A DNA stretch of 20,288 nucleotides, from assembly GCA_032988165.1 (NCBI GenBank), contig JANTQF010000493.1:1-20288 (forward strand), in the 5' to 3' direction. The notes beneath the pieces were generated by a model that was not told the DNA's origin, ran no database searches, and was given only the letters and a program-made list of their open reading frames with translations. Source of the stretch: Emmonsiellopsis sp. PD_33. Its lineage: Eukaryota; Ascomycota; Eurotiomycetes; Onygenales; Ajellomycetaceae. The number at the start of each line of letters is the position of its first letter. The first letter of the stretch is position 1. Shown piece by piece: positions 1-8,641 of this stretch. A program made the position numbers and the translations under genes.

Positions 1-156
1 GAGGATAATGGCGCCAGATAGCATCACCGGAGTGACCAGAGGTCATGTGGGGTCTCGTCCTAGGCCCTCCTCCCCCCCCCCCCCCCGATCGTTCAGTTAA
101 ACAAAATCGCCTTTCCCATTTGGTTCCGTTTTGACTAAATATTCTCCACCCGACAG
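1..156 (+). other. 3' part of an intron upstream of the dipeptidase last exon
   Basis: This stretch ends in a good fungal 3' splice site: a GACTAAAT branch-like element near 132-139 followed by CGACAG ending at 156. It also carries a run of 15 C at 72-86. None of the three frames gives the conserved GSDFDG-type segment that normally precedes the DVSKYP motif of M19 dipeptidases. The donor and the previous exon therefore probably lie near or beyond the left edge. A short piece of coding sequence within the first ~50 bases cannot be excluded. Confidence 0.5.
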
Positions 157-417
157 GACGTATCCAAATATCCCGACCTCATCAAGGTGCTTCTCGAACG
201 GGGAGCATCCGATGCTCAGGTACGCAAATTCGTGGGCGAGAATATTCTCCGGGTATGGTCTGAGGTAGAGAGCTATTCTCAAGCTATGAAGAAGGCCGGG
301 GAGAAACCGAACGAAGAGGTTTGGTCCGGGCGACGATGGACTCGGCTCGATACATTCCTGCCCCCCATGTTCAATGCGAGCTTAGGAAACCGGGTCCCTG
401 CCAAATCATTTGCCTAG
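157..417 (+). CDS. Membrane dipeptidase (peptidase family M19), C-terminal exon, 5' partial
   Basis: The exon encodes the last 86 residues of a zinc-dependent dipeptidase related to renal/membrane dipeptidase, which cleaves dipeptides. The residues read DVSKYPDLIKVLLERGAS, then a VRKFVGENILRVW block. These match the conserved C-terminal helices of M19 enzymes, where the GEN-LRVW motif is diagnostic. The zinc ligands and the GSDFDG segment lie upstream, outside the window. The tail after VWSEVE is fungal-type and ends in a TAG at 415-417. The exon start is set by the CGACAG acceptor at 151-156, which places DVSKYP in phase 0. Without the N-terminus I cannot say whether the enzyme is secreted, anchored or cytosolic, nor whether the whole gene is intact. 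Confidence 0.8.
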   Translation, partial: DVSKYPDLIKVLLERGASDAQVRKFVGENILRVWSEVESYSQAMKKAGEKPNEEVWSGRRWTRLDTFLPPMFNASLGNRVPAKSFA

Positions 418-1501
418 AAGGAGGGTAATAAATTAGGTGATTGCGTTCTTTTATTTTACTAGTGTCCACGCGGTGTTTTTCGTATCTATACTCGTCATTG
501 AAGGATGTTAATGAGCCATACAATACAAGGTAATGTCATCTCGCGGTAAGGGAAGGGTCTGCTGGAAACATCATGTATATACTAGTAGTAATGTTCCAGC
601 ATTTCAGAGAGGGTTAACTGTGCAGGGGACTTTGAGGGGCGATATTTCCCTAGAAACAGAGTATGTGGTAAACGAACCCGCCCGCATATCCCGATTATCT
701 GCCCCTCCATCAGCGGAGATATCAACCTGGCTTCTAATATCAGGAGGAAGGTTAGGAGCTGCAGGGACTGGAAGAAACATGTAGTTACGTGGAGAACAAC
801 GGCAAAGTATAGCAAGATATAGCACGGCACCTCTCACATTTCCAGTTCCCTCTATTTCCAGCCATACTTGTACGCCTTATACTCCTACAATTGCCCCTAT
901 CCACCCTTTTCAGGGGAAGAAAAAAGAAGACTGCTCCATCATATCACGTGCTTCGAACCGCCGCCCAACAATTTCCAGCTCGGCCAATCAGAAACGCCGG
1001 TTCCGACGCGCTCGCTGGGCCTCGGCTGAAAGTCACATGTCTGGCCGCTCTGGTTCCGATATCAAAAAACTGTTTCTCGGCATCACGGATTCCCCAACGA
1101 AACGAGCGGGCATTTCATTTTTAAATATTCTTATGAGCACGCTCTACATCTATCTCTGGGATACGGAGTACTTTCGCCAGCTTGCCTGTAGAGCCCTCCG
1201 GTCCGTGCACGTTCTATATACAAATCCTCTCCGCTCTTTCAGCTCGTCTATATTTAGTTTTCCCAACGCCTTTTTTTTGGGCAGCCCCTGTCTTCGCTCT
1301 AGATACTATCCCTACCGTTTGCTGCTACGGAGTCGATATCTGACATTCGGATGGTTGACTTTGTTTGAACTGTGTTTCTTTTCTTTTCTGTCATTCCCTT
1401 GAACCGGCGTATATCCACGCGTTTGAAACCGCACACTCCTATCCCTCCATCTTGGAATCCCCTTTATCTCTAGTTACTACCCCCCGGAAGCAGCGGGATA
1501 G
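418..1501 (+). promoter_or_regulatory. Upstream region of the THEM6-like gene, with CACGTG and CCAAT boxes
   Basis: No convincing coding gene is present; the short open frames here overlap on both strands and match no family I know. Visible elements are a palindromic CACGTG within ATATCACGTG at 941-950 and a CCAATCA box at 984-990, the binding-site type of the fungal HAP/AnCF complex. Between about 1210 and 1400 lie pyrimidine-rich tracts typical of fungal transcription start regions. The first part (418 to about 830) probably includes the 3' UTR of the dipeptidase gene. Confidence 0.5.
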
Positions 1502-1579
1502 GTAAGTTTGACCGATCCCTGCAAAAATATGCAACCTACATAGGAATAAAATCATGTAACTAACAAAACAATACAACAG
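1502..1579 (+). other. Predicted intron in the 5' untranslated leader of the THEM6-like gene
   Basis: A consensus donor GTAAGT at 1502-1507, a perfect CTAAC branch point at 1560-1564 and a CAACAG acceptor ending at 1579 define a 78-nt intron of normal fungal size. It ends 54 nt before the chosen ATG at 1634. The sequence before it has no extended coding frame joined to the protein, so it is best read as a leader intron. Confidence 0.65.
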
Positions 1580-1633
1580 ATTTTATTTATTTATCGCTGG
1601 AAGGCTGGAATACAATCTTTAATTACCCAAAAC

Positions 1634-2937
1634 ATGGCTATCCTATCAAAACTTTTTGCCGTTGTGCAGACAGGCCTAGTTTTTGAATGGCTGAAGCAGC
1701 AGATATCATGGAGGTCTCTGGCGATACTGCTTCTTGTCGTGAACATTAAGTCATTACCATTTGTGTGGCATGTATGGATGACCCCCCCCTTTTTTTTGAT
1801 GATTTGCGCCAATCTTGCTCCTGCTCCTGCTCCTGCTCCTGCTCTGGTGCATGGGTTCTCGGTTTTTTCAGGATCCCAGGATTATCAAGGAGTCCTATTT
1901 GAGAGGGAATATCTTCATAGTCTCCTATCAGATCTCCCTACATGCGTTCATTTGAAGATCATTTTATCTACATTTGTTGCACCAGACAGCCGGCATAGAG
2001 CTTCCAAAACTCCAAACTCCCAGACTAACAGAAAACCACCCAGGCGCGCGTTTTCTTCCACCTCTTCAAAAACGTAAACTTCCGCCGCCACACGCACCCC
2101 AGCATGAAATCCAGATTCCAAAAGCAAACCAAAAACAGCCACAGCCACCCGCTCTTCACCCCCGTCAGCGTAACCAGCCACACCTCGCTCTTCGAAACAG
2201 ACTACAACCTGCACAAATCCAACAGCACCTACTTCTCCGACCTCGACATCTCCCGCACCGCCCTCGTAACCAACCTCTGCACGCCCGGCATGGAAATCTG
2301 CCGCCGCGAACTAGACCAGCAAGTCGACGCGAGCGGCAGGAAGAAGTACCCCGGCCGCCTATCCGTCATGCTGGGGTCCGTCTACTGCAGTTTCAAAAAG
2401 GAGATCCCGCCCTACGAGCGCTACGAGATGCAGAGCCGGCTCTCCGGCTGGGACGAGAAGTGGCTGTACGTCGTCACCTATTTCCTCCGCCCGGAGAAGC
2501 GCAGGGGCCAGGGGAAGACGATCCTCGCCATCGGCGTCTCGCAGTATGTTATTAAGAAGGGCCGGTTGACGATTAAGCCGACGAGGGTGCTGCAGGCTAG
2601 CGGGCTGGTTCCGGACAAGCCGCAGGGCAGCAGCGCCTCCTCGACGTCGGTGGAGGGGGGCACGCCGGATGTTGGCGTCAATACGCCTGAGAGTGGTGAG
2701 GCGATTAGTGCGGGTGAAGGGTTGGATGAGAGTCTTGTGCGCGAGGTGATGACGTTGGCGGATAGTGGGGAGCTGAGTCAGGCGGTGCTGGAGGATAAGA
2801 AGAGGGAGAATGGGGGGTTGTGGGATGGAGAGGAGTGGACGTGGGAGCGGATTGAGCAGGGGAGGCTGGAGGGGTTGGAGGCTGTGAAGGCGTTTGTGGG
2901 GTTGGATGCGAAGTTGAATCAGGTTGTGGATTTGTAA
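1634..2937 (+). CDS. THEM6-like (UPF0670) thioesterase-fold protein, two exons
   Basis: Exons 1634-1771 and 2044-2937 give 343 aa. Residues 27-46 (RSLAILLLVVNIKSLPFVWH) form an N-terminal hydrophobic anchor. The hotdog-like 4HBT_2 domain follows, with the family hallmarks DYNLHKSNSTYFSDLDISR at about 99-117 and a FKKEIPPYERYEMQSRLSGW strand-helix block at about 164-183. The C-terminal ~120 residues are acidic and low in complexity. The intron donor is GTATGG after the FVWH codons. The acceptor is the CAG at 2041-2043, 15 nt after a CTAAC branch point; the nearer CAG at 2029-2031 overlaps the branch and is unlikely. Splicing joins FVWH to ARVFFHLFKN as in relatives. The family resembles acyl-CoA/acyl-carrier thioesterases, but activity is unproven for most members. 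The intron is 272 nt, large for this window. Confidence 0.82.
1817..1840 (+). repeat. GCTCCT hexanucleotide microsatellite inside the THEM6-like intron
   Basis: Four exact tandem GCTCCT units, followed by a partial fifth (GCTC), lie in the 272-nt intron. Read in the frame of the upstream exon they would encode alternating Ala-Pro. Confidence 0.9.
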
Positions 2938-3994
2938 GGGGGGTTGATGTGATGGGTTGGGTTGGGCTGGGGGGTAATTGGGAATGGCGTTTGGGGGGAG
3001 TGGGGGGGGTTGAGGGTAATTTTCCTCGTTTTTTTGCGCTATTTTTGCCCTTGTTGCTTTTCCTTCATATTTCCCATTTTCCTTCCTCTCTCCCCCTTTT
3101 GTACAGACCACTGTCCATTTTTCCTAATCTAATCTTAGACACCTTTCTAGATCCCTTTTCTTTATTTATACAGTTTCTTTCTCTTCCCTACATCACTCCT
3201 AGTTACTTGTACCTCTCACCTGATTGGATATCTATCTCATTTAGCCATTAATGGTTACATTTCCCCATCATTTTCCTCTGTTTATAGATAGATATTATCA
3301 TATACACAACCACAAAATCAGACACCTAATAACAATTCATTCTTAATATAAATGATACATTTGAATCTATTCATGTTAGCTAGACTCCTCATCTCTATAG
3401 CCAAGGTATCAATCCATCATCAAAGTTCTGTTACGTAAGGGGGACACCGAGAGTTTCACAGCCCATCTAATCAATCACCCACAATAATCCATCACTAGAA
3501 CATCATCTATACACATCATGTCCAAATAGTTTTTGGCGTCCACACACATATATAAAAGAGGGAAAATAACAACTATGTCCGTATGCAGGCATCTCCATTT
3601 AATAGAATACATATAGAGAAGTAAAAAAAACAAAAGGAGAGTTAAAAAAGGAAACCCAAAAATGCAAAACCAGTTAATGCACACTATGCAAAATGAATTT
3701 ACTCCTCCAGATCAAATTTGCAAAAACGAAAAAACGGAAAGGAAAGAAAAAGAAACCTGCAAAGTTACACAGTGCAGTGTGGTTGATGTGTTCCGTTTGC
3801 ATGTCTCGCCGCCATACCTGGCTGGGGTGGGGGGTATTTTCGAGGATTTTAAGGGCTTTTTTTTTCCGGACCATAGAGTTGAGGTGAGATTGGTATATGT
3901 AACAGAAACGGTGGGCAAGAAAAAAGGATTGTTTTTTTCGGTTCCCCGGCTTGGAACGCGTGAGAGGTTGAGGGGAGGGTTTTCCATTTCTTCA

Positions 3995-4014
3995 TTCGTT
4001 CGTTCGTTCGTTCG
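3995..4014 (+). repeat. TTCG tetranucleotide microsatellite
   Basis: Five exact tandem TTCG units, preceded by an imperfect TTCA unit, lie downstream of the RCF2 stop, probably in or near its 3' UTR. Confidence 0.95.
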
Positions 4015-4069
4015 TGAAATAGCGTCCGGCTTTCACGCAGCCCTTTGAGGGTATCAAAGGCGTATTCGA

Positions 4070-4085
4070 TAGGTAGGTAGGTAGG
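4070..4085 (+). repeat. TAGG tetranucleotide microsatellite
   Basis: Four exact tandem TAGG units lie about 100 bases from the RCF2 stop codon and 55 bases from the TTCG repeat. Confidence 0.9.
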
Positions 4086-4184
4086 TTTATCAAGAATCCC
4101 CAGCATCGCCTGATAAACTAAACCAAGCAGCCGGCCAGAAAACCCAGCAAAGACAACTCGATATTTTGGAAAAAAAGCATTCCC

Positions 4185-4983
4185 TCATGCCTCCTGCTTC
4201 TTCTTCTGCTCCTGCAGCTTCTTCGCATCGGAGCCCTTCAACCTCTCCTCCTCAGCATCAACCATATCCTTCCACAGATCCTCCCCCACATAACTCTCCT
4301 TATGCTGCTTCGCAACAATATTCGACCCCTCATCCGCCTTCGCCGTCCTCACCTGCTTCTGCTTCACCTTATCCAAAATCCCCTTCCCCTTCCTCTGATC
4401 ACTAATCTCCAACGCCGCCGTCCCCACCATAACCGCCAACGTCAGACCCTGCGCATACACACGCGCCTGCACAATCTTCTGCCCCTTGGTCAGCATCGGA
4501 TTGCGACTAACCAGCATCCACGAGCCAATCATACTAGCCGCCCACGCGCCCGTCATGAGCTTATATTTCTCCCTGCGGACAAAGTCGAAGAGGCGGTCGC
4601 TCGTGGACATGGTGGCGAGCTCCTCCTGGCGACGGCGGGCCTCGCGGTCGCCGAGGAATTGGTGCTCTTCATGCTGGGCTGCTTCGAAGGAGCGCGAGGA
4701 GTGGTCGGCGGCGATGATGCCGACGAAGGTGCCGGCGGAGGTTACGAGGAAGGCTTTCATGGGGAGGGTGAGGTTTTTGATTGTTGGGAAGCGCTTGGAG
4801 GCTGCGAGGACGCCGGCTAGACCGCCTACGAGACCGGCCACGCCGCCGAGGGTGCCTCCGCGGACGACGGCGCTGGGGAAGAGGGGGGGGGGTTAGTAGT
4901 GTTTTCGGTGGAATGGATTGGGGGATGCGGAGGGGTATTTACCCATAGTGGGCAGCTTCTTCTTCCTTGGTGAGGAGCTTCAT
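4185..4983 (-). CDS. RCF2: Respiratory supercomplex factor 2 (HIG1-domain protein), two exons
   Basis: Exons 4983-4943 and 4872-4185 encode 242 aa. Rcf2 sits in the inner mitochondrial membrane and associates with cytochrome c oxidase and the III-IV supercomplex. The protein starts MKLLTKEEEAAHYG, then has a glycine-rich hydrophobic hairpin (about 15-70). The HIG1 domain lies at about 108-170, with two membrane segments and the QARVYAQG signature (R-x-x-A-Q at 151-155). The C-terminal tail is charged and lysine-rich. The start is the first ATG of the short exon 1. The intron (GTAAAT donor, CTAAC branch, CCCAG acceptor, 70 nt) is phase 2 and rebuilds a Gly codon. A run of ten C lies between branch point and acceptor. 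A model beginning inside exon 2 would lose the conserved N-terminus. Confidence 0.9.
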
Positions 4984-5723
4984 GGTGGTGTGGATGGGGT
5001 GGTTTGGAGGGGGATAGTTGTTATTGTTGACTCCGAGGGAACGGAGGCAAGTATAAAAAGACGGGACCGGGTATATGACGTATAAGGTTCCAGAGCTCTG
5101 CCAAAGGAGATGGGGAGGGGGATGGGGATAGATCGGGGAAGAAGATATAAAATAAATTCAGATCCGGTCGGCAGAGAGGGTGTTCATAAAACGGAAACGG
5201 TGATGTTCATCAGACTGCTGTCTCCGCGGAAGAAATATCACCAAATATCGCTGTTCGGGGTTTGAAAAATCTACGCTCGGGAACGAGTGACTTGCCGTTT
5301 TGCGGGGGCGGCCATACTAAATGCAGGTACCTCCGAGTTTCCGCCGGCTGTCACGGGACTTGGCGGTGATTGGTGGCGCCATGTTGCCGATGACGTCGAT
5401 GTCACGATAATTATTTGTCTAAATACCAGGAACTAAATAATAAACAACAGTTCTTTTCTCAACTATGCTGGTCCAAACACGCCAATGAACGCCAGATACA
5501 GACTCGCAGAACGGACAATGAGAACCCCCGGGTCAGGTTACAGTGGAGAAAGACACGAGAAAAGCCAAGCAGCAACAGAAAACAACAGAAAACAGTAACA
5601 AGTCGAATGGTACATGCAGAATACGGCAATCTGTTATGGAGCACGGAACATGCAACCAGACAACCCATCATCCCTTCACTCGTCCATTCATTACACGCGC
5701 ATCGTGGTATCAATCGTTTACCC
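4984..5723. promoter_or_regulatory. RCF2 upstream region and IWS1 3' flank
   Basis: The part near RCF2 is its promoter. It contains a reverse-strand CCAATCA box (TGATTGG at 5367-5373) about 385 bases before the RCF2 ATG, and a CRE-like TGACGTC at 5391-5397. The CCAAT box fits regulation by the HAP/AnCF complex, which in fungi is linked to respiratory genes; that link is inference. The part from about 5420 to 5723 lies downstream of IWS1 and is probably its 3' UTR; its open frames show no domain. Confidence 0.5.
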
Positions 5724-7191
5724 TCACCTCTTCGATGCCTTGCTTGCCGCCACCTGTCGAGCCTTCATCCGTCTAAATCGATCCTCTCCACTGGCACCCA
5801 GCGGACGGGCAAACTTGCTTTCCTGGACCATAGTCGACCGGGGCACAATAGTGTAGGATGTATGCCCACCTTCGGCACGGGCACGGTTGGCAAGACGGGG
5901 TGGAAGAAGCTCTCTCGCACGAGCTTCCGCAGCAGTAGCTTGCGCGGATACACCCTGGTTGCGGGCAGCCAGTTGACTGGGGAATTGTTAGCAAGGCACT
6001 AGTTGGGCATAGCATATACCAGCCAGGGAGGAGCCCGGGTAACTTACGTAGGGTCGAAATCAGCTTCCTCATAAACTCTCTTCGAATAATCATCACTCCG
6101 CTGCAAGATAGGTCGTGTCCACTCGGCAAGAAGCCGCTCTGCTTGGCGTTTGATGCCGATTTCAGGCCGCTTGCTCTTCGTGTAAAACACAATGACCTTT
6201 CCTATCCCACTTGCAATAAGCGTCTCCTTGTTGATCGGGAGTCTGCCCAGTGCCGCAATGAGATCGCGCTGGATGTTGTACGCAGGCAGAGAACCATCAT
6301 CTAGCGGCTCAAGGAAGAATTTCACCGCTTCGAGTAGGTTGATTTCGGGATCAACAAGACTGTTGATATATTGGTTGCGGTTAAGCAGCGAAACAACTTC
6401 CGGAAGCATCTTCAATTTATGCATTGCGGGTCGGTTCTCTTTTCGAGCCGCACTGTCAAGTCTAGCAGCATCTGTCATGCGTCTGCGGACGTCTTCAATC
6501 TCTGCATCTGCCAGATCGGCAAGGTCCTGTAGTTATAATGCATTAGTACCCTCATATCTGGCACTCGATTTTGTGTAGGGCAGGCAACATACAATTCCAT
6601 CTGCCTTACGAGCGCGACGTTTCGTAGGCTTCTTAAGCTGTTCATCCATCATCCGATCAAGCGCACGCCGACGACCTGTACAAATAACCCAGTCAGCATC
6701 TCAATCACCCCCATCCCCAAGGCAGAATACATACGGGTAGCAGGATCCAACTCCTCCTCATTAACCTCCTCTACAACCCTCCTACTCCTCCTCTCCCCAC
6801 CCTCCCCACCCTCCCTCCTCTTCCTCGCCCTCTTCCCATTAATCTCCTCCCCACCACTAAACCCATCATCACTATCCGCCTTCCGACGGCTCTTCTTCTT
6901 CTCCCTCCTGCCTTCCTTGTTCCTCTTCTTCCTCCGCTCCTCTTCCTCCTCCTCGTTTCTCGCGCGCTTATGTCGGCCAATGAGCTTTAGATTCTCCTCG
7001 TCCACCGCGATGGCGGGGCGCTCGTCGATCGAAACATTTGCGGCGTCAAAGTCTTCGAATTGCGCTTCGTCGACATCGGAGAGAACGGATTCGTCGTCGG
7101 ATAGGTCCGCGTCGGCCAGGTGGTCGGCGGGCTTGTCGTCTTCCTTGTCGACGACGGGGGGGTCCACGGCCGGCTCGGGGGAGGATGACAT
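5724..7191 (-). CDS. IWS1: Transcription elongation factor IWS1/Spn1, four exons
   Basis: Exons 7191-6735, 6675-6593, 6526-6048 and 5976-5724 give 423 aa. Iws1 binds Spt6 and RNA polymerase II in the nucleus and acts in elongation and chromatin maintenance. Residues 1-75 are acidic (DLSDDESVLSDVDEAQFEDF). Residues 75-150 are very rich in Lys/Arg/Glu and disordered. Residues about 220-320 form the helical TFIIS N-terminal-like domain, from LPEVVSLLNRNQYINSLVDP to KRQAERLLAEWTRPI. The C-terminal exon carries the conserved arginine-rich tail (TSYTIVPRST, then FRRMKARQ). The three introns are 59, 66 and 71 nt; donors are GTATGT, GTATGT and GTAAGT, and the last has a clear CTAAC branch. Frame is kept at every junction. 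The start is the first ATG, giving MSSSPEP. Confidence 0.92.
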
Positions 7192-7671
7192 GGTGGTAGC
7201 TAGCTACGCACTGGCAGCTGGGTATGGGGTTACGGAGCGTGTACTGTGCGCGTTGAAGGAGGTTGTCGCGGACTCGCTAGCCAAGGGGGAGCTATATAAA
7301 CGACGATGGCGCGAGGCAAAAGGCGGGAAAACGGGTTCCAATAGAAGAATAGAGGGAAATAGCAATATGAGAATAAGGCGAGAATGTCCGTAGTGCGCGC
7401 GCAAAGGACAGGAGGGGGCAGTGAATACAAATATCCGGTGGCGGGTTTGCTCGTTCTTGAGTTGAGCGAGGTTCGGATTGCGGCGATGGGAATGTTTTAG
7501 GGTGGCCCGTGCGTTCTTTCAGATCTTGGACAGTCAAACAGCAACAACTTTTTTTTCTTTTCTGTCCAGCAACCCCCCCTGATACCCGAACACTCCTCTC
7601 AACAGATTATTGCGCTTGTATCAGTCATATATCCATCTTGAAGTCCTCGAAATCGCCTTTAAAGCCCGAAA
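7192..7671. promoter_or_regulatory. Divergent IWS1/TOM5 promoter region
   Basis: The 480-bp region between the two start codons has no supportable ORF. TATATAAA at 7293-7300 lies about 100 bases upstream of the IWS1 ATG and, being nearly palindromic, could act as a TATA element for it. The TOM5 side is pyrimidine-rich (T-run and CT tracts at 7549-7590), typical of a fungal start-site region. Confidence 0.45.
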
Positions 7672-8120
7672 ATGTATGCCCCAGGTACGTCGCTAGCCCA
7701 TCCTCCGCATTCGCCTCTGTTGCGCGCAGCTTGCTTGGACCGAGATCGGGATAATTGACTGACCATTCCTCCAACAGGACCTCCACAGCTCTCTGAGGCC
7801 GAGATCAAGGTCCGTTCACTCACTCTCCCTCCAACTAAAGGCACCACGCGAAAGACTGGAACAGTACCCGGACAAAACGAAGAGTGCAGAGTGCAATAAC
7901 TAACTCCGCAACCCCCCCCCCAGGCCGGCGAACTTGAAGCAAACCAGACCATCAAGACCGTCGTAACCGGCAGCATCCTCCTCTACCTCAGTACGTGAAC
8001 TGAAGAATCACCTTCCGGACACGATTCAAACCCGACTCCGCGGGATCGCCCTGACTGACTGCTTCTTCTCTGAAATAAATAGCCCCCTTCGCCATCGATT
8101 TCGTCAAGAAGCTTTTCTAA
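7672..8120 (+). CDS. TOM5: Mitochondrial import receptor subunit TOM5, four tiny exons
   Basis: Exons 7672-7684, 7778-7809, 7924-7990 and 8083-8120 encode only 49 aa. Tom5 is a small tail-anchored subunit of the outer-membrane translocase that passes preproteins towards the Tom40 channel. The protein has the fungal Tom5 pattern: a short proline-containing N-terminus, PPQLSEAEIKAGE-type acidic helix (7-19), a single membrane span at about 25-42 (TVVTGSILLYLTPFAI), and a basic end KKLF. All junctions are in frame (phases 1, 0, 1). Donors are GTACGT, GTCCGT and GTACGT. Intron 2 has a CTAAC branch and then a run of ten C directly before its AG. At 49 aa and split four ways the gene is easily missed by ORF searches. 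The spacer to IWS1 suggests a shared divergent promoter. Confidence 0.88.
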
Positions 8121-8641
8121 GCAAAGGTCGTCGTCCATCCGTGCCTTTTTTTTTGTTTATGCCATGGTCTGTTTTGTTGGGTAATATGTGCATGATGAGG
8201 ATGGATATAGATTTGCATTGAGATATGGGGAGCAAACTGCTTCAGGGATATATACCAGACTGGCATTTCTTTTTTGTTTTTTTTTTTCCTTTTTTTATAC
8301 ATTGGCCATGGTTGCGGGAGCATGAAACATCATCCCATTTCCAGGGGGGACGTGGTGTTTGAATTTGATGGATACGTGATGTGTATATCATCTTGTACTG
8401 TACAATAGTATATGGCAACGTAAAAACGAGTTTAAAAAAAGAGAGAGGGAGAATGATGTCTTGCTTTTAGAGTTCTAAGGGGACGTTTGAAGATAAGAAG
8501 TCACTGGTATTTCGCTCCGTTTACGCCATATGATACCCAGAAATTCGGAAGGAGAAGAAAAGAAATATATGCAGCGCAATTCCAGCTTGAAAACAATTGG
8601 ACGGGACAAAAATAGTATTAAACCAATGCAAAACTATAAAA
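8121..8641. other. Convergent spacer between TOM5 and NUP57
   Basis: This 520-bp tail-to-tail spacer is T-rich after TOM5, with T-runs near 8147-8155 and 8270-8297, and A-rich before the NUP57 stop. That is as expected for 3' UTRs and poly(A) regions. I see no gene or structured RNA in it. Confidence 0.6.

Larger units (their letters stand above)
2938..4184. other. Convergent intergenic spacer (3' ends of THEM6-like and RCF2)
   Basis: This 1.25-kb spacer holds no gene I can support. It begins with a G-rich run continuing from the upstream gene (to about 3015), then turns T-rich (3020-3200) and A/T-rich with poly-A/T tracts (3610-3760). This composition fits two 3' UTRs facing each other. Overlapping open frames at 3660-4110 occur on both strands with no family resemblance. 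Two tetranucleotide repeats near the RCF2 end are listed separately. Confidence 0.6.

Noticed and set aside
1..60. HVG residues near 43-51 read as the DHVG of an M19 dipeptidase exon
   Set aside because: The following GSDFDG motif is absent and the flanking residues do not fit; judged coincidence within an intron.
533..837. Overlapping ~80-aa frames on both strands
   Set aside because: Three short frames overlap each other with no resemblance to known proteins and no splice continuation.
1037..1402. 121-aa plus-strand open frame upstream of the THEM6-like gene
   Set aside because: Low-complexity Phe/Ser/Leu/Arg-rich translation of a pyrimidine-rich promoter or leader; no domain, and it is followed by a convincing 5'-leader intron of the next gene.
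1974..2555. 193-aa frame overlapping the THEM6-like gene
   Set aside because: Pro/Arg/His-rich alternate-frame shadow of the true coding frame, which shows a conserved family.
2359..3111. 250-aa minus-strand frame opposite the THEM6-like gene
   Set aside because: Pro/Leu/Arg-rich translation of the antisense of a G-rich stretch; no domain.
3662..4106. 128-aa plus and 85-91-aa minus frames in the THEM6/RCF2 spacer
   Set aside because: They overlap on opposite strands in A/T- and microsatellite-rich 3' flanking DNA; no motif.
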